In this document: positions 44,826 to 53,211 of the stretch, one piece after another | Position numbering within the stretch: position 1 is the first letter of the stretch | How the letters are laid out: every line of letters begins with the position of its first letter | NCBI RefSeq assembly: GCF_000292525.1 | Contig: NZ_AEYF01000055.1 | Location: 124,001-188,000 of the forward strand | Length of the DNA: 64,000 nt | Direction: 5' to 3' | Source: Rhizobium sp. CCGE 510 | GTDB taxonomy: Bacteria; Pseudomonadota; Alphaproteobacteria; Rhizobiales; Rhizobiaceae | Notes under the pieces: model-generated | What the model was told of the DNA's origin: nothing | What the model saw: only the letters and a program-made list of their open reading frames with translations | The model's database searches: none | Made by a program: the position numbers and the translations under genes

Positions 44826-46100
44826 ATGCGCTTCAAACTTCTGGCTGCCACCGCAGCTGTAGCATTGCTTGCTTCCGGCTCCGCATTCGCGCAGTCGGCC
44901 AATCTCACCATCTGGAGCTGGAATGTCGCCGCGTCGGCATTGAAGTCCACGCTTCCGGGCTTCAACAAACAGTTCCCCGATATCAAGGTCACCGTCGAGG
45001 ACCTTGGAAACAGCCAGGTTTTCGACAAGACGCTCGCTGCCTGTGCAGCCGGCGGCGACGGCCTGCCTGACATTGTCAGCATCGAAAATTTCGAGGCTGA
45101 AATCTTCTGGAGCCGTTTCCCCGATTGCTTCGCCAATCTGAAGGAACTCGGCTACACGTCCGAGATCCAGGCGAAATTCCCTGATTTCAAGCGCACCGAA
45201 CTTGAAGTCGGCGATGTCGCCTATGCCATGCCCTGGGATTCCGGCCCTGTCGCCGTTTTCTACCGCCGCGACCTCTACGAAAAGGCGGGCGTCGATCCGA
45301 GCACGATCAGCACCTGGGACGATTTCATCGCCGCCGGCAAGAAGATTTCCGCCGCCAATCCCGGCGTCGTCATGGCGCAGGCGGATTTCAACGGCGACAG
45401 CGAATGGTTTCGCATGATCGCCAACGAACAGGGCTGCGGCTATTACTCGACCGACGGCCAGAATATCACCATCAACCAGCCGGCCTGCGTCGCCTCGCTT
45501 CAGAAGGTGAAGGAAATGAAGGACGCCGGCACGTTGACGGCGGCCAACTGGGACGAAAAGATCCAGGCCAATACCGCCGGCAAGTCCGCAAGCCAGTTGT
45601 ATGGCGGCTGGTATGAGGGCACCGTGCGCTCGACCTCTCCCGATCTGAAGGGCAAGTGGGGCGTCTACAAGATGCCGAGCCTGACGGCCGACGGCCCGCA
45701 CGCCGCCAATCTCGGCGGTTCGTCGCTCGCCATTTCGGCGACCTCGGCAAACAAGGAAGCAGCCTGGAAATTCGTCAACTACGCCCTTGGCACGAATGAA
45801 GGCCAGATCACCATGCTGAAGGAATTCGGCCTGGTGCCATCGCTGCTTTCGGCTGAAAAAGACCCCTTCATCAGCGAACCGCAGCCCTATTGGGGCGGCC
45901 AGAAGGTCTGGGCCGATATCCTGGCGACGCTGCCGAAGATCGTGCCGAGCCGCGGCACCGCTTTCCAGAGCGATGCCGAAGCCATCTTCAAGGCAACGCA
46001 GACGAAATTCTTCGCCGGCGGTTATCCCGATGCGAAGGCAGCTCTCGACGACGCCGCCAAGCAGATCGCTTCGGCGACGGGGCTTCCAGTGGCGCAATGA
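44826..46100 (+). CDS. Sugar ABC transporter substrate-binding protein (LacE/AraN-like)
   Basis: A 424-residue periplasmic binding protein of family 1. Signal peptide about 1-23 (KLLAATAAVALLASGSAFAQ). Typical features are the TIWSWNVAASALKSTLPGFNKQFPDIKV opening, VAYAMPWDSGPVAVFYRRDLYEKAGVDP and NLGGSSLAISATSANKEAAWKFVNYAL. It resembles lactose/arabinose binders of Agrobacterium type, but the sugar cannot be proven. First gene of the operon, with AAAGGGAGGA upstream, and followed by a perfect hairpin before the permease. Confidence 0.88.
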   Translation: MRFKLLAATAAVALLASGSAFAQSANLTIWSWNVAASALKSTLPGFNKQFPDIKVTVEDLGNSQVFDKTLAACAAGGDGLPDIVSIENFEAEIFWSRFPDCFANLKELGYTSEIQAKFPDFKRTELEVGDVAYAMPWDSGPVAVFYRRDLYEKAGVDPSTISTWDDFIAAGKKISAANPGVVMAQADFNGDSEWFRMIANEQGCGYYSTDGQNITINQPACVASLQKVKEMKDAGTLTAANWDEKIQANTAGKSASQLYGGWYEGTVRSTSPDLKGKWGVYKMPSLTADGPHAANLGGSSLAISATSANKEAAWKFVNYALGTNEGQITMLKEFGLVPSLLSAEKDPFISEPQPYWGGQKVWADILATLPKIVPSRGTAFQSDAEAIFKATQTKFFAGGYPDAKAALDDAAKQIASATGLPVAQ

Positions 46101-46108
46101 ATGACGAT

Positions 46109-46130
46109 GCCGGGCGCTTCGGCGCCCGGC
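46109..46130 (+). terminator. Intra-operon hairpin after the sugar-binding protein gene
   Basis: GCCGGGCGC (46109-46117), TTCG tetraloop, GCGCCCGGC (46122-46130), followed by TTTCTCC. It sits 8 nt past the stop and before the permease genes. It probably attenuates downstream transcription so that the binding protein is made in excess. Confidence 0.7.
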
Positions 46131-46182
46131 TTTCTCCCGGCTCGCAAAGCGGCCGGTCATTCGTTCGTGAGGAGGAGGCTTG

Positions 46183-47043
46183 ATGCCGTTCAGAACCCGG
46201 AGCGCCTACGCGTTCCTTGCACCCTATCTGCTGGTCTTTGCCACCTTCTGGGTCTGGCCGATCATCAATTCGTTTCTGATTTCCTTTCAGAATACCCGCA
46301 TCAACCCGTGGAAGTACAGTTTCCAGGCCAATTGGGGACGGCTGTTCTACGACCCGGCCTTCTATAATGCTCTTTATAACACGCTGATTATCCTGGTAAT
46401 CCAGGTGCCAGTCATGATCGGCCTTGCGACCGTCATGGCCGTGATGCTCAATTCGCCGCTGTTGAAAGCGCGGCCGCTCTTCCGCTTTGCTTTCTTCGCG
46501 CCCGTCGTCGTCGGCGAGGTTGCCTATGCAGCGGTATTCCGGCTGATGTTCAGCCTCGATTTTGGCATCATCAACAAGCTGATCTCCGCCGTCGGCCTCA
46601 GCCCGGTGTCCTGGTTCGACAATGCCAACGCCGCCATGGCGCTGATCATCCTCGCCGTCACATGGCGCTGGGCCGGCTATAACGCCATCATCATCCTTGC
46701 CGGCCTGCAGTCGATTCCGGACGATGTCTACGAGGCAGCAACGCTCGACCGGGTGAGCAAGGTACAGCAGTTCTTTCATATCACCCTGCCGCTTCTGAAA
46801 CCGATCATCCTCTTCTGTGTGGTGCTCTCGGTGATCGGCACCATGCAGCTCTTCACCGAGCCCTTCCTGATTACCAATCGCGGTGGTCCGGGCGGTGGCA
46901 CGGAGACCCTTGGCTTGTTGCTCTACCGCCAGGGCTTCACCTCGCTGAACTTCGGCTATGCCTCGGCGATCGCCTATACGATGGCGGCGCTTGCCGTGGT
47001 CATCTCGCTTCTCAATCTCTGGGTCGGGAGGGATCCGAAATGA
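46183..47043 (+). CDS. Sugar ABC transporter permease 1 (LacF-like)
   Basis: A 286-residue inner-membrane permease, MalF-type, with about six helices. The opening is RTRSAYAFLAPYLLVFATFWVWPIINSFLISFQ. The EAA motif lies in LQSIPDDVYEAATLDRVSKVQQFFHITLPLLKP. It has an AGGAGGAGG ribosome-binding site before ATG 46183. It overlaps the second permease by 4 nt (ATGA). Confidence 0.9.
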   Translation: MPFRTRSAYAFLAPYLLVFATFWVWPIINSFLISFQNTRINPWKYSFQANWGRLFYDPAFYNALYNTLIILVIQVPVMIGLATVMAVMLNSPLLKARPLFRFAFFAPVVVGEVAYAAVFRLMFSLDFGIINKLISAVGLSPVSWFDNANAAMALIILAVTWRWAGYNAIIILAGLQSIPDDVYEAATLDRVSKVQQFFHITLPLLKPIILFCVVLSVIGTMQLFTEPFLITNRGGPGGGTETLGLLLYRQGFTSLNFGYASAIAYTMAALAVVISLLNLWVGRDPK

Positions 47044-47876
47044 AATCCAGGTCGCAATCCCTTCTCCTGCGCCGGATCGCGCTGCACGCCGCACTGGCGC
47101 CGCTTGCGGTGATCTGGCTGTTTCCGCTCTGGATGATGTTCGTCTTCTCCACCATGCCCGACAACGGCATCTTCAGCCCAGACATCGTGCTCTGGCCATC
47201 GACCAACTTCATCGAGAACTTCAAGAACCTGCAGGCCGACACTGATTTCGTCGGCGCGATGGTGATCTCCGTCGGCGTTGCGCTCATCTATACTTTCCTG
47301 TCGGTGATGCTGACCTCGATGGCCGGTTGGGCGCTGGCGCGTTACCGTTTCGTCGGCCGCTCCATCGTCATCGCCATCATCATCGGCACGATCACGCTGC
47401 CTTTCTCCGTGGTGGTCATCCCGCAATTCATCATGGTTGCGCGTGAGTTCCGGCTCGCCAACACCTGGGTAGCACTGATCGTGCCGCCACTGTTCAACTC
47501 GCTCGGCGTGCTGTTCATGCGGCAATCCTTCTCAATGATGCCGGGCGAGCTTTTCGATGCGGCCCGCGTCGAGGGCGTCAAGGAATGGCAGATCTTCCTG
47601 CGCATCGCCCTGCCGCTGGCGCGCCCGACCATGGCGGCACTGGCGATCATCCTCTTTCTCGCCTCGTGGAACAACTACCTCTGGCCGCTCCTCATCAATT
47701 CCAGACCGGGAATGATGACGGCGCCGGTGGCATTGGGAACGCTGATCGGCCTCACCAAGGTCTCCTGGGGCGGCATCATGGCTGGAGCGGTGCTGCTGAC
47801 GGCGCCGATCCTCGTCATCTTCGTGGCCCTTCAGCGCCATTTCATCGCCGGCATCGCGGCCGGCGCAATTAAATAA
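47040..47876 (+). CDS. Sugar ABC transporter permease 2 (LacG-like)
   Basis: A 278-residue MalG-type permease. The segment SVMLTSMAGWALARYRFVGRS and the EAA loop SMMPGELFDAARVEGVKEWQIFLRIALPLARPTMAALAIILFLASWNNYLWPLL are diagnostic. It overlaps permease 1 by 4 nt and is followed 12 nt later by the ATPase gene. Confidence 0.9.
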   Translation: MKSRSQSLLLRRIALHAALAPLAVIWLFPLWMMFVFSTMPDNGIFSPDIVLWPSTNFIENFKNLQADTDFVGAMVISVGVALIYTFLSVMLTSMAGWALARYRFVGRSIVIAIIIGTITLPFSVVVIPQFIMVAREFRLANTWVALIVPPLFNSLGVLFMRQSFSMMPGELFDAARVEGVKEWQIFLRIALPLARPTMAALAIILFLASWNNYLWPLLINSRPGMMTAPVALGTLIGLTKVSWGGIMAGAVLLTAPILVIFVALQRHFIAGIAAGAIK

Positions 47877-47888
47877 TCGGGAGGCTGC

Positions 47889-48971
47889 ATGGCAGAGCTT
47901 TCACTCAGCAATATCGTCAAGCGCTTCGGCGGCTTCGAGATCATCCATGGCGCCAATCTGGAGGTCAAGGACGGTGAATTCGTCGTCTTCGTCGGCCCCT
48001 CCGGCTGCGGCAAGTCCACGCTGCTGCGGATGATCGCCGGTCTCGAGGACATTACTTCAGGCGAGCTTCAGATCGGTGGCAGGGTCGTCAATGACGTCGA
48101 GCCCGCCGATCGCGGCATCGCCATGGTTTTTCAGTCCTATGCGCTCTATCCGCACCTGACCGTCGAGGAAAACCTGAGCTTCGGCCTGCGAATGAACGGC
48201 AATCCGAAGGCCGATACCGAGCGGCGCGTGAGCCACGTCGCCGAGATCCTGCAGATCACCGAGCTGATGAAGCGGCGGCCGAAGCAGCTTTCCGGCGGTC
48301 AGCGCCAGCGTGTTGCGATCGGCCGCGCCATCGTCCGCGAACCGGAGGTGTTCCTGTTCGACGAGCCCTTGTCGAACCTCGATGCCGAACTGCGCGTGCA
48401 GATGCGTGTCGAGATTTCCAGGCTGCACAAGAAACTCGGCACGACGATGATCTACGTCACCCACGACCAGACCGAGGCGATGACGCTCGCCGACAGGATC
48501 GTCGTGCTGCGCGCCGGCAATATCGAGCAGATCGGCGCACCGCTCGATCTCTACGACGATCCCGCCAACCAGTTCGTCGCCGGCTTCGTCGGCTCGCCGA
48601 AGATGAATTTCCTGAAGGCCGTGGTGGTCGAGACGCAGCCGGGCAGAGTGGTGATCGCGCTCGAAAGCGACCCCAACATGCGCCTGCCGCTGCCCGTCGC
48701 CGATCCCATCGACGCCGGTGCGAAGGTGACGCTTGGCATCCGTCCCGAACATTTCGTCGATGCGGGCATGGGCGATGCCGATCTCACCGTCGCCATCGAC
48801 GTTGCCGAACATCTCGGCAACACCAGCTACATCTATGCCGCCATAGGCAGCGAGCAGATGATCATCGAGCGGCCGGAATCGCGCGTCGCCGGCAATCGCG
48901 AGACGCTGACCGTCGGCCTTCCCGCACGCCACACATTCCTTTTCGACGGCGCCGGCAAACGGCTTCGCTAA
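47889..48971 (+). CDS. Sugar ABC transporter ATPase (MalK/UgpC/LacK-like)
   Basis: A 360-residue ATPase. Walker A GPSGCGKSTLLRMIAGLE, Q-loop MVFQSYALYPHLTV, signature LSGGQRQRVAIGRAI, Walker B VFLFDEPLSNLDAELR, H-loop VTHDQTEAM. The C-terminal TOBE/OB domain (about 240-355) is regulatory in MalK relatives. It completes the importer; 35 nt separate it from the fused oxidoreductase gene. Confidence 0.92.
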   Translation: MAELSLSNIVKRFGGFEIIHGANLEVKDGEFVVFVGPSGCGKSTLLRMIAGLEDITSGELQIGGRVVNDVEPADRGIAMVFQSYALYPHLTVEENLSFGLRMNGNPKADTERRVSHVAEILQITELMKRRPKQLSGGQRQRVAIGRAIVREPEVFLFDEPLSNLDAELRVQMRVEISRLHKKLGTTMIYVTHDQTEAMTLADRIVVLRAGNIEQIGAPLDLYDDPANQFVAGFVGSPKMNFLKAVVVETQPGRVVIALESDPNMRLPLPVADPIDAGAKVTLGIRPEHFVDAGMGDADLTVAIDVAEHLGNTSYIYAAIGSEQMIIERPESRVAGNRETLTVGLPARHTFLFDGAGKRLR

Positions 48972-49006
48972 ATCCCTCCCAAGGCAGAAAGACGAAAGAG
49001 GTTTCC

Positions 49007-51010
49007 ATGACTTCCGATCAACCGATCCGCTGGGGCATCATCGGCCCCGGCACCATCGCCCGCACCTTTGCCGACGGCGTCGCCCATTCGCGCACCGGCA
49101 AATTGGTGGCGATCGCCACCCGCAATCCAGCGAAGCCCGGACTGGCAGAAAACTTCCCCGGCGCCCGCATCGTCAATGGTTACGAGGCCCTGCTTTCCGA
49201 CCCCGAGGTTGATGCCGTCTATATCTCCGTGCCCCATACCGGCCATGCCGAATGGGCGATCAAGGCCGCGCGCGCCGGCAAACATATCCTCGTCGAGAAG
49301 CCGATCGCACTGTCGGCCTATGATGCTGAAGCCGTTTATTACGAAGCCAAGAAAGCCGGCGTCTTTGCCGGCGAGGCCTTCATGTACCGCGTGCATCCGC
49401 AGACGGAAAAGCTGATCGAACTCCTCAAGAGCGGCGTCATCGGCACCGTCCGCATCATTCGCTCGAGCTTCGGCTTCAACATGGGCAGCTATAAGCCGGA
49501 ACACCGGCTTTTCGCCAACGATACTGCCGGCGGCGGCATTCTCGATGTCGGCGGCTACCCGGTCTCGATGGCGAGACTGATTGCCGGCGCTGCAGAGGAC
49601 AAGGCCTTCCTTGAACCGGAGAAGGTTTCAGGTGTCGCTCATCTTGGACAGAGCGGCGTCGATGAATGGGCGTCCGCCGTGCTTAAATTCCCGAACGAGA
49701 TCATCGCCGAAGTCTCCTGCTCGATCATGGCGCAGCAGGACAATGTGTTGCGCATCATCGGCTCCGAGGGCCGGATCGAAGTGGCCGACTTCTGGTTCGC
49801 CTCCGGCCACAAGGGTGGCGTCGGCAAGATCGAGATCTTCAAGGGCGGCAAACAGGAAACCGTCGAAATCAAAGAAGACCGTTGGCTCTATTCCTTCGAG
49901 GCGGATGCAGCGGGTGACGCCATCCGCGCCGGCAGAACCGAATTCAGTTCACCCGGCATGAGCTGGGCGGATTCGATCGGAAACCTGCGCGTGCTCGACC
50001 AGTGGCGCGCCTCTGTCGGCCTCGAATATGGGATCGAGAAAGCGGAGAAACGCACGACCAACATTGCCGGCGGCGCGGTAACGCGCGGCAGCAGCATTCC
50101 GCGGCGCCAGATACCCGGCATTTCCAAGCCGGCCTCGGTCGTGACCCTCGGCTTCGAGTTCTTCCCGAACTTTGCCGCTGCCTCGCTGACGCTCGACGCC
50201 TTCTATGAGGCCGGCGGCAATGTCTTCGATACCGCCTATGTCTACGGGGCCGGCAAGACGGAAGCGATCTTCGGCGACTGGCACACCAGCCGCAAGGTGC
50301 CGCGCGAGGAGATCGTGCTGATCGGCAAGGGCGCGCATTCGCCGCTCTGCTATCCCGATATGATCGCAAAACAGCTCGACCAGTCGCTCGCCCGGCTGAA
50401 GACTGACTATGTCGACATCTACTTCATGCATCGCGACAATACCGACGTGCCGGTCGGCGAATTCGTCGATGCGATGGATGCCGAGGTCAAGCGCGGCCGC
50501 ATTCGTGGCATCTTCGGCGGCTCGAACTGGACGCGGGCACGTTTCGACGAGGCGATCGCCTATGCCGAAAAAACCGGCAAGGCAGCGCCGGCAGCACTTT
50601 CCAACAACTTTTCGCTCGCCGAGATGCTCGACCCGATCTGGGCCGGCTGCGTCGCCGCCTCCGATGACGATTGGAAGAAATGGCTGAACGACAAGCAGAT
50701 CCCGAACTTTGCCTGGTCGAGCCAGGGCCGCGGCTTCTTTACCGATCGTGCGGGCCGCGACAAGCGAGACGATGAAGAGGTCGTGCGGGTCTGGTATTCC
50801 GAGCGGAATTTCGGTCGCCGCGACCGCGCCATCGAACTGGCCAACAAGCTCGGCCGCAATCCGATCCACATTGCACTTGCCTATGTGATCGCCCAGCCCT
50901 TCCCGGTCATTCCGCTGATCGGGCCGCGCACCGTCGCCGAATTGGAAGACAGTCTTTCGGCGCTCGACATCAAGCTGACGCCAGATCAGGTGAAGTGGCT
51001 GGAAGGCTGA
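49007..51010 (+). CDS. Fused Gfo/Idh/MocA oxidoreductase and aldo-keto reductase
   Basis: A 667-residue two-domain protein. Residues about 1-345 form a Gfo/Idh/MocA dehydrogenase (RWGIIGPGTIARTFADGV at the Rossmann start, GKHILVEKPIALSAYDAEA with the EKP Lys). Residues about 360-667 form an aldo-keto reductase with FDTAYVYGAGKTEAIFGDW, VLIGKGAH and VDIYFMHRDN, showing Asp, Tyr, Lys and His of the AKR tetrad. The reading frame is uninterrupted through the linker, so this is a true fusion rather than two genes. Last gene of the sugar ABC operon; likely converts the imported sugar in two redox steps. Confidence 0.88.
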   Translation: MTSDQPIRWGIIGPGTIARTFADGVAHSRTGKLVAIATRNPAKPGLAENFPGARIVNGYEALLSDPEVDAVYISVPHTGHAEWAIKAARAGKHILVEKPIALSAYDAEAVYYEAKKAGVFAGEAFMYRVHPQTEKLIELLKSGVIGTVRIIRSSFGFNMGSYKPEHRLFANDTAGGGILDVGGYPVSMARLIAGAAEDKAFLEPEKVSGVAHLGQSGVDEWASAVLKFPNEIIAEVSCSIMAQQDNVLRIIGSEGRIEVADFWFASGHKGGVGKIEIFKGGKQETVEIKEDRWLYSFEADAAGDAIRAGRTEFSSPGMSWADSIGNLRVLDQWRASVGLEYGIEKAEKRTTNIAGGAVTRGSSIPRRQIPGISKPASVVTLGFEFFPNFAAASLTLDAFYEAGGNVFDTAYVYGAGKTEAIFGDWHTSRKVPREEIVLIGKGAHSPLCYPDMIAKQLDQSLARLKTDYVDIYFMHRDNTDVPVGEFVDAMDAEVKRGRIRGIFGGSNWTRARFDEAIAYAEKTGKAAPAALSNNFSLAEMLDPIWAGCVAASDDDWKKWLNDKQIPNFAWSSQGRGFFTDRAGRDKRDDEEVVRVWYSERNFGRRDRAIELANKLGRNPIHIALAYVIAQPFPVIPLIGPRTVAELEDSLSALDIKLTPDQVKWLEG

Positions 51011-51073
51011 ACCAACAAGGGCGCGGTGCAAGCCGCCAGCCACCTACCTGGCTAGTTGTCAAATCTGACCCAT

Positions 51074-51109
51074 CAACACCCCCGGCAGCTTCGGTTACCG
51101 GGGGTGTTG
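51074..51109. terminator. Bidirectional terminator after the fused oxidoreductase
   Basis: CAACACCCCCGG (51074-51085) and CCGGGGGTGTTG (51098-51109) form a perfect 12-bp stem with a 12-nt loop, between the convergent fusion gene and the toxin-antitoxin pair. It overlaps the 3' end of the toxin frame. Confidence 0.7.
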
Positions 51110-51431
51110 CGCATGGTGGAGTTCGTCATCGTCGTCCACGGGCAACCTCTCGACTGGAGCGTATGCATCATTCTGCCGTGCATCTCTGATTGCCGCAATC
51201 TCGACAATGCCGTCTCGTGAGCGAATGGTGAGCACGAGCGGAGGCATACTCACCTTGCGAGTTCCTTCCAGGATTCCCCTTTCCGTCATTTGGGGAGACG
51301 AGGAAAGAAGGTCTTTGCCTTTCCAGGCGTTCGACGAGTTTCCTTGCGGCGGCTGGATTAATCTCTGCGAGTTCGGCAACCTTGCTCAAAAACCAGCGTT
51401 CTGCACTTTTGGAAAGGCGAACGGGAGGCAT
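51095..51431 (-). pseudogene. ParE/RelE-family toxin, frameshifted
   Basis: The first frame (from ATG 51431) reads SAERWFLSKVAELAEINPAAARKLVERLE, typical for a ParE/RelE-type toxin. It then drifts out of family sequence. A second frame resumes with DLLSSSPQMTERGILEGTRKVSMPPLVLTI and IVEIAAIRDARQNDAYAP, the normal C-terminal half. The break is at about 51312-51320 (one base gained or two lost). The start overlaps the antitoxin stop (TGATG), the usual coupling. As it stands the toxin should be inactive. Confidence 0.7.
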
Positions 51432-51709
51432 CAACCCACCCGCATACGGCGTCGGTATTCGGCGGCATCGACGATTGCCCGGGTCTTCTCGAGCACGTCC
51501 TCCAGATCGACAGTGTCGCCGCGATCCAGTTCATCGAGGCCTTGAGCATCCGCAAGGATTTCGGCCCCTTCCGTTGCAAGATATTGACTGAGCGCCTTCT
51601 GCATGACCCAAGTACGGTCACGTTCAAGGATTGCGGCGATACGATCAAACTCCGAAACCAGCGACGTCGGCAGTCTTAGAGAAACTTGAGATTTTTCACT
51701 GTTCAGCAT
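51431..51709 (-). CDS. Ribbon-helix-helix (CopG-type) antitoxin
   Basis: A 92-residue protein. The N-terminal RHH segment reads SQVSLRLPTSLVSEFDRIAAILERDRTWVMQKALSQYLA, followed by an acidic C-terminal tail (DELDRGDTVDLEDVLEKTR) that would mask the toxin. The ATG at 51709 is preceded by GGAG. Upstream, CCGTAAT (51720-51726) and ATTACACGG (51734-51742) make an imperfect inverted repeat that may be the autoregulatory operator. Confidence 0.8.
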   Translation of the reverse strand: MLNSEKSQVSLRLPTSLVSEFDRIAAILERDRTWVMQKALSQYLATEGAEILADAQGLDELDRGDTVDLEDVLEKTRAIVDAAEYRRRMRVG

Positions 51710-51719
51710 GGTTATCGCT

Positions 51720-51742
51720 CCGTAATACGGTGAATTACACGG
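51720..51742. promoter_or_regulatory. Imperfect inverted repeat upstream of the antitoxin gene
   Basis: CCGTAAT and ATTACACGG (one extra base) flank a 7-bp spacer, 11 bp upstream of the antitoxin start. Toxin-antitoxin operons of this type usually repress themselves through such a site. Support is positional. Confidence 0.35.
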
Positions 51743-51834
51743 CAACCCAAAACCGAGCGAAGTCAATGCGCCCTGGCCCTCGCGACGGCGTGATCCGCTT
51801 TAGGCGGCGCCGTGCGAGCCGCGCGGCCTGCATT

Positions 51835-51957
51835 TTACTTACGCGGCTCGGAAGCCTTCTTCCTGGCCTCGTCGTCCATCAGCTCATACCACATGGCGTT
51901 GAGGACGGCGAAGGCGGCTGCCAGCGGCAGGCCGAGGATCCATGCGAAATACCACAT
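51835..51957 (-). CDS. cydX: Cytochrome bd accessory subunit CydX
   Basis: A 40-residue peptide, too short for most ORF callers. It starts MWYFAWILGLPLAAAFAVLN and continues AMWYELMDDEARKKASE. One N-terminal membrane helix followed by a short charged tail is the CydX/YbgT family pattern, including the MWY start and the Glu after the helix. GGAG lies before the ATG. It is the last gene of the cyd locus, 93 nt after cydB, with a terminator between. CydX stabilises the bd oxidase haems. Confidence 0.88.
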   Translation of the reverse strand: MWYFAWILGLPLAAAFAVLNAMWYELMDDEARKKASEPRK

Positions 51958-52026
51958 TGTTTCGTCTCCATCGAGCAACTCCAGGAAAAGTGCGAAGCGG
52001 TCCGGAATTGCGAAAAAAACAAAAAG

Positions 52027-52054
52027 TTAGAGCGGTTCTGCTGAACCGCTCTAA
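52027..52054 (-). terminator. Terminator between cydB and cydX
   Basis: Perfect 11-bp arms TTAGAGCGGTT (52027-52037) and AACCGCTCTAA (52044-52054) with a 6-nt loop. On the minus strand the stem is followed by CTTTTTGTTTTTTT, a strong T-run. It overlaps the cydB stop codon, so most transcripts should end before cydX. Confidence 0.85.
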
Positions 52055-53205
52055 TAGGCGTGACTGTTTTTATCGGTGACGGATTTCTCGTCAACCTTGC
52101 CCCACAGGACCTTGTAGACCCAGGCGGTGTAAGCAAAGATGATCGGCAGGAAGATCACCGTCACCACCAGCATGATGAACAGCGTCATGTGGCTGGAGGA
52201 TGCATCCCAGACCGTCAGGCTTGATCGCGGATCGAGCGAGGAGGGTAGGATGAAGGGAAACATCGAGACGCCGACCGTCGAGATGATGCCAAAGATTGCC
52301 ACCTTGCTGAAGAGCAACGTCATCACCTCGCGCCTTGCCCGCATGGCAATGAAGGCCAGAGCCGCGCCCGCGAAGCCGAGGACGGGTGCCACGATCATCC
52401 ACGAATGGGTGGTGTAATTGGCAAGCCACGCGCCTTGCTCCAGCGCCACCGTTTTCAACAGCGGATTGGAGGGGCCGATCGGGCTGATATCGCTGGTGAT
52501 GCGATAACCGCCGACACCGATCCATAGGAAGAGACCGCCAAGCGCGAAAAGCACGATGGCGGCAAGGGCGGCGATGCTGCCATAGCTTCTGGCACGCTCG
52601 GCAACCGGGCCACTTGCCTTCAACACCAGCCAAGCCGCGCCATGCATTGTCAACATGGCTAGGGAAAGCAGGCCGCAGAGCAGCGCATAGGGGTTGAGCA
52701 GGGCAAAGAACGAGCCTTCGTAGAAGATCCGCATGTCGTCGGCAAAGCGGAAGGGCACACCCTGCAGCACATTGCCGACAGCAACGCCGAAGATCAGCGA
52801 CGGGACGAAGCCGCCGATGAAGAGCGCCCAGTCCCAGCCGGTGCGCCAGCGGGCGCTTTCGCGCTTCGACCGGTATTTGAATCCAACCGGACGCAGGATG
52901 AGCGCGAAGAGCATCGCGAACATCGCCAGATAGAAGCCCGAGAAGGAAACCGCATAAAGCGGCGGCCAGGCGGCGAAGATGGCGCCGCCGGCGAGGATCA
53001 GCCAGACTTGGTTGCCTTCCCAGGTGGCGCCGATGGTATTGATCGCCACGCGCCGTTCCGTATCGGTCCGGGCGACAAAAGGCAGAAGCGTGCCGACGCC
53101 GAGATCGAAGCCGCCTGTCGTCGCAAAGGCGATCAGCAGCACGCCGAGCAGCAGCCACCAGATGAGACGCAGGGTTTCATAATCGATGAGTTCGTGAAGG
53201 ATCAT
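52051..53205 (-). CDS. cydB: Cytochrome bd ubiquinol oxidase subunit II
   Basis: A 384-residue inner-membrane protein. It starts MILHELIDYETLRLIWWLLLGVLLIAFATTGGFDLGVG, the standard CydB opening, and has GATWEGNQVWLILAGGAIFAAWPPLYA and an eight- to nine-helix profile. With CydA it forms the high-affinity bd oxidase that reduces O2 with quinol electrons. It lies 6 nt downstream of cydA. Confidence 0.95.
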   Translation of the reverse strand: MILHELIDYETLRLIWWLLLGVLLIAFATTGGFDLGVGTLLPFVARTDTERRVAINTIGATWEGNQVWLILAGGAIFAAWPPLYAVSFSGFYLAMFAMLFALILRPVGFKYRSKRESARWRTGWDWALFIGGFVPSLIFGVAVGNVLQGVPFRFADDMRIFYEGSFFALLNPYALLCGLLSLAMLTMHGAAWLVLKASGPVAERARSYGSIAALAAIVLFALGGLFLWIGVGGYRITSDISPIGPSNPLLKTVALEQGAWLANYTTHSWMIVAPVLGFAGAALAFIAMRARREVMTLLFSKVAIFGIISTVGVSMFPFILPSSLDPRSSLTVWDASSSHMTLFIMLVVTVIFLPIIFAYTAWVYKVLWGKVDEKSVTDKNSHAY

Positions 53206-53211
53206 GGCAGG

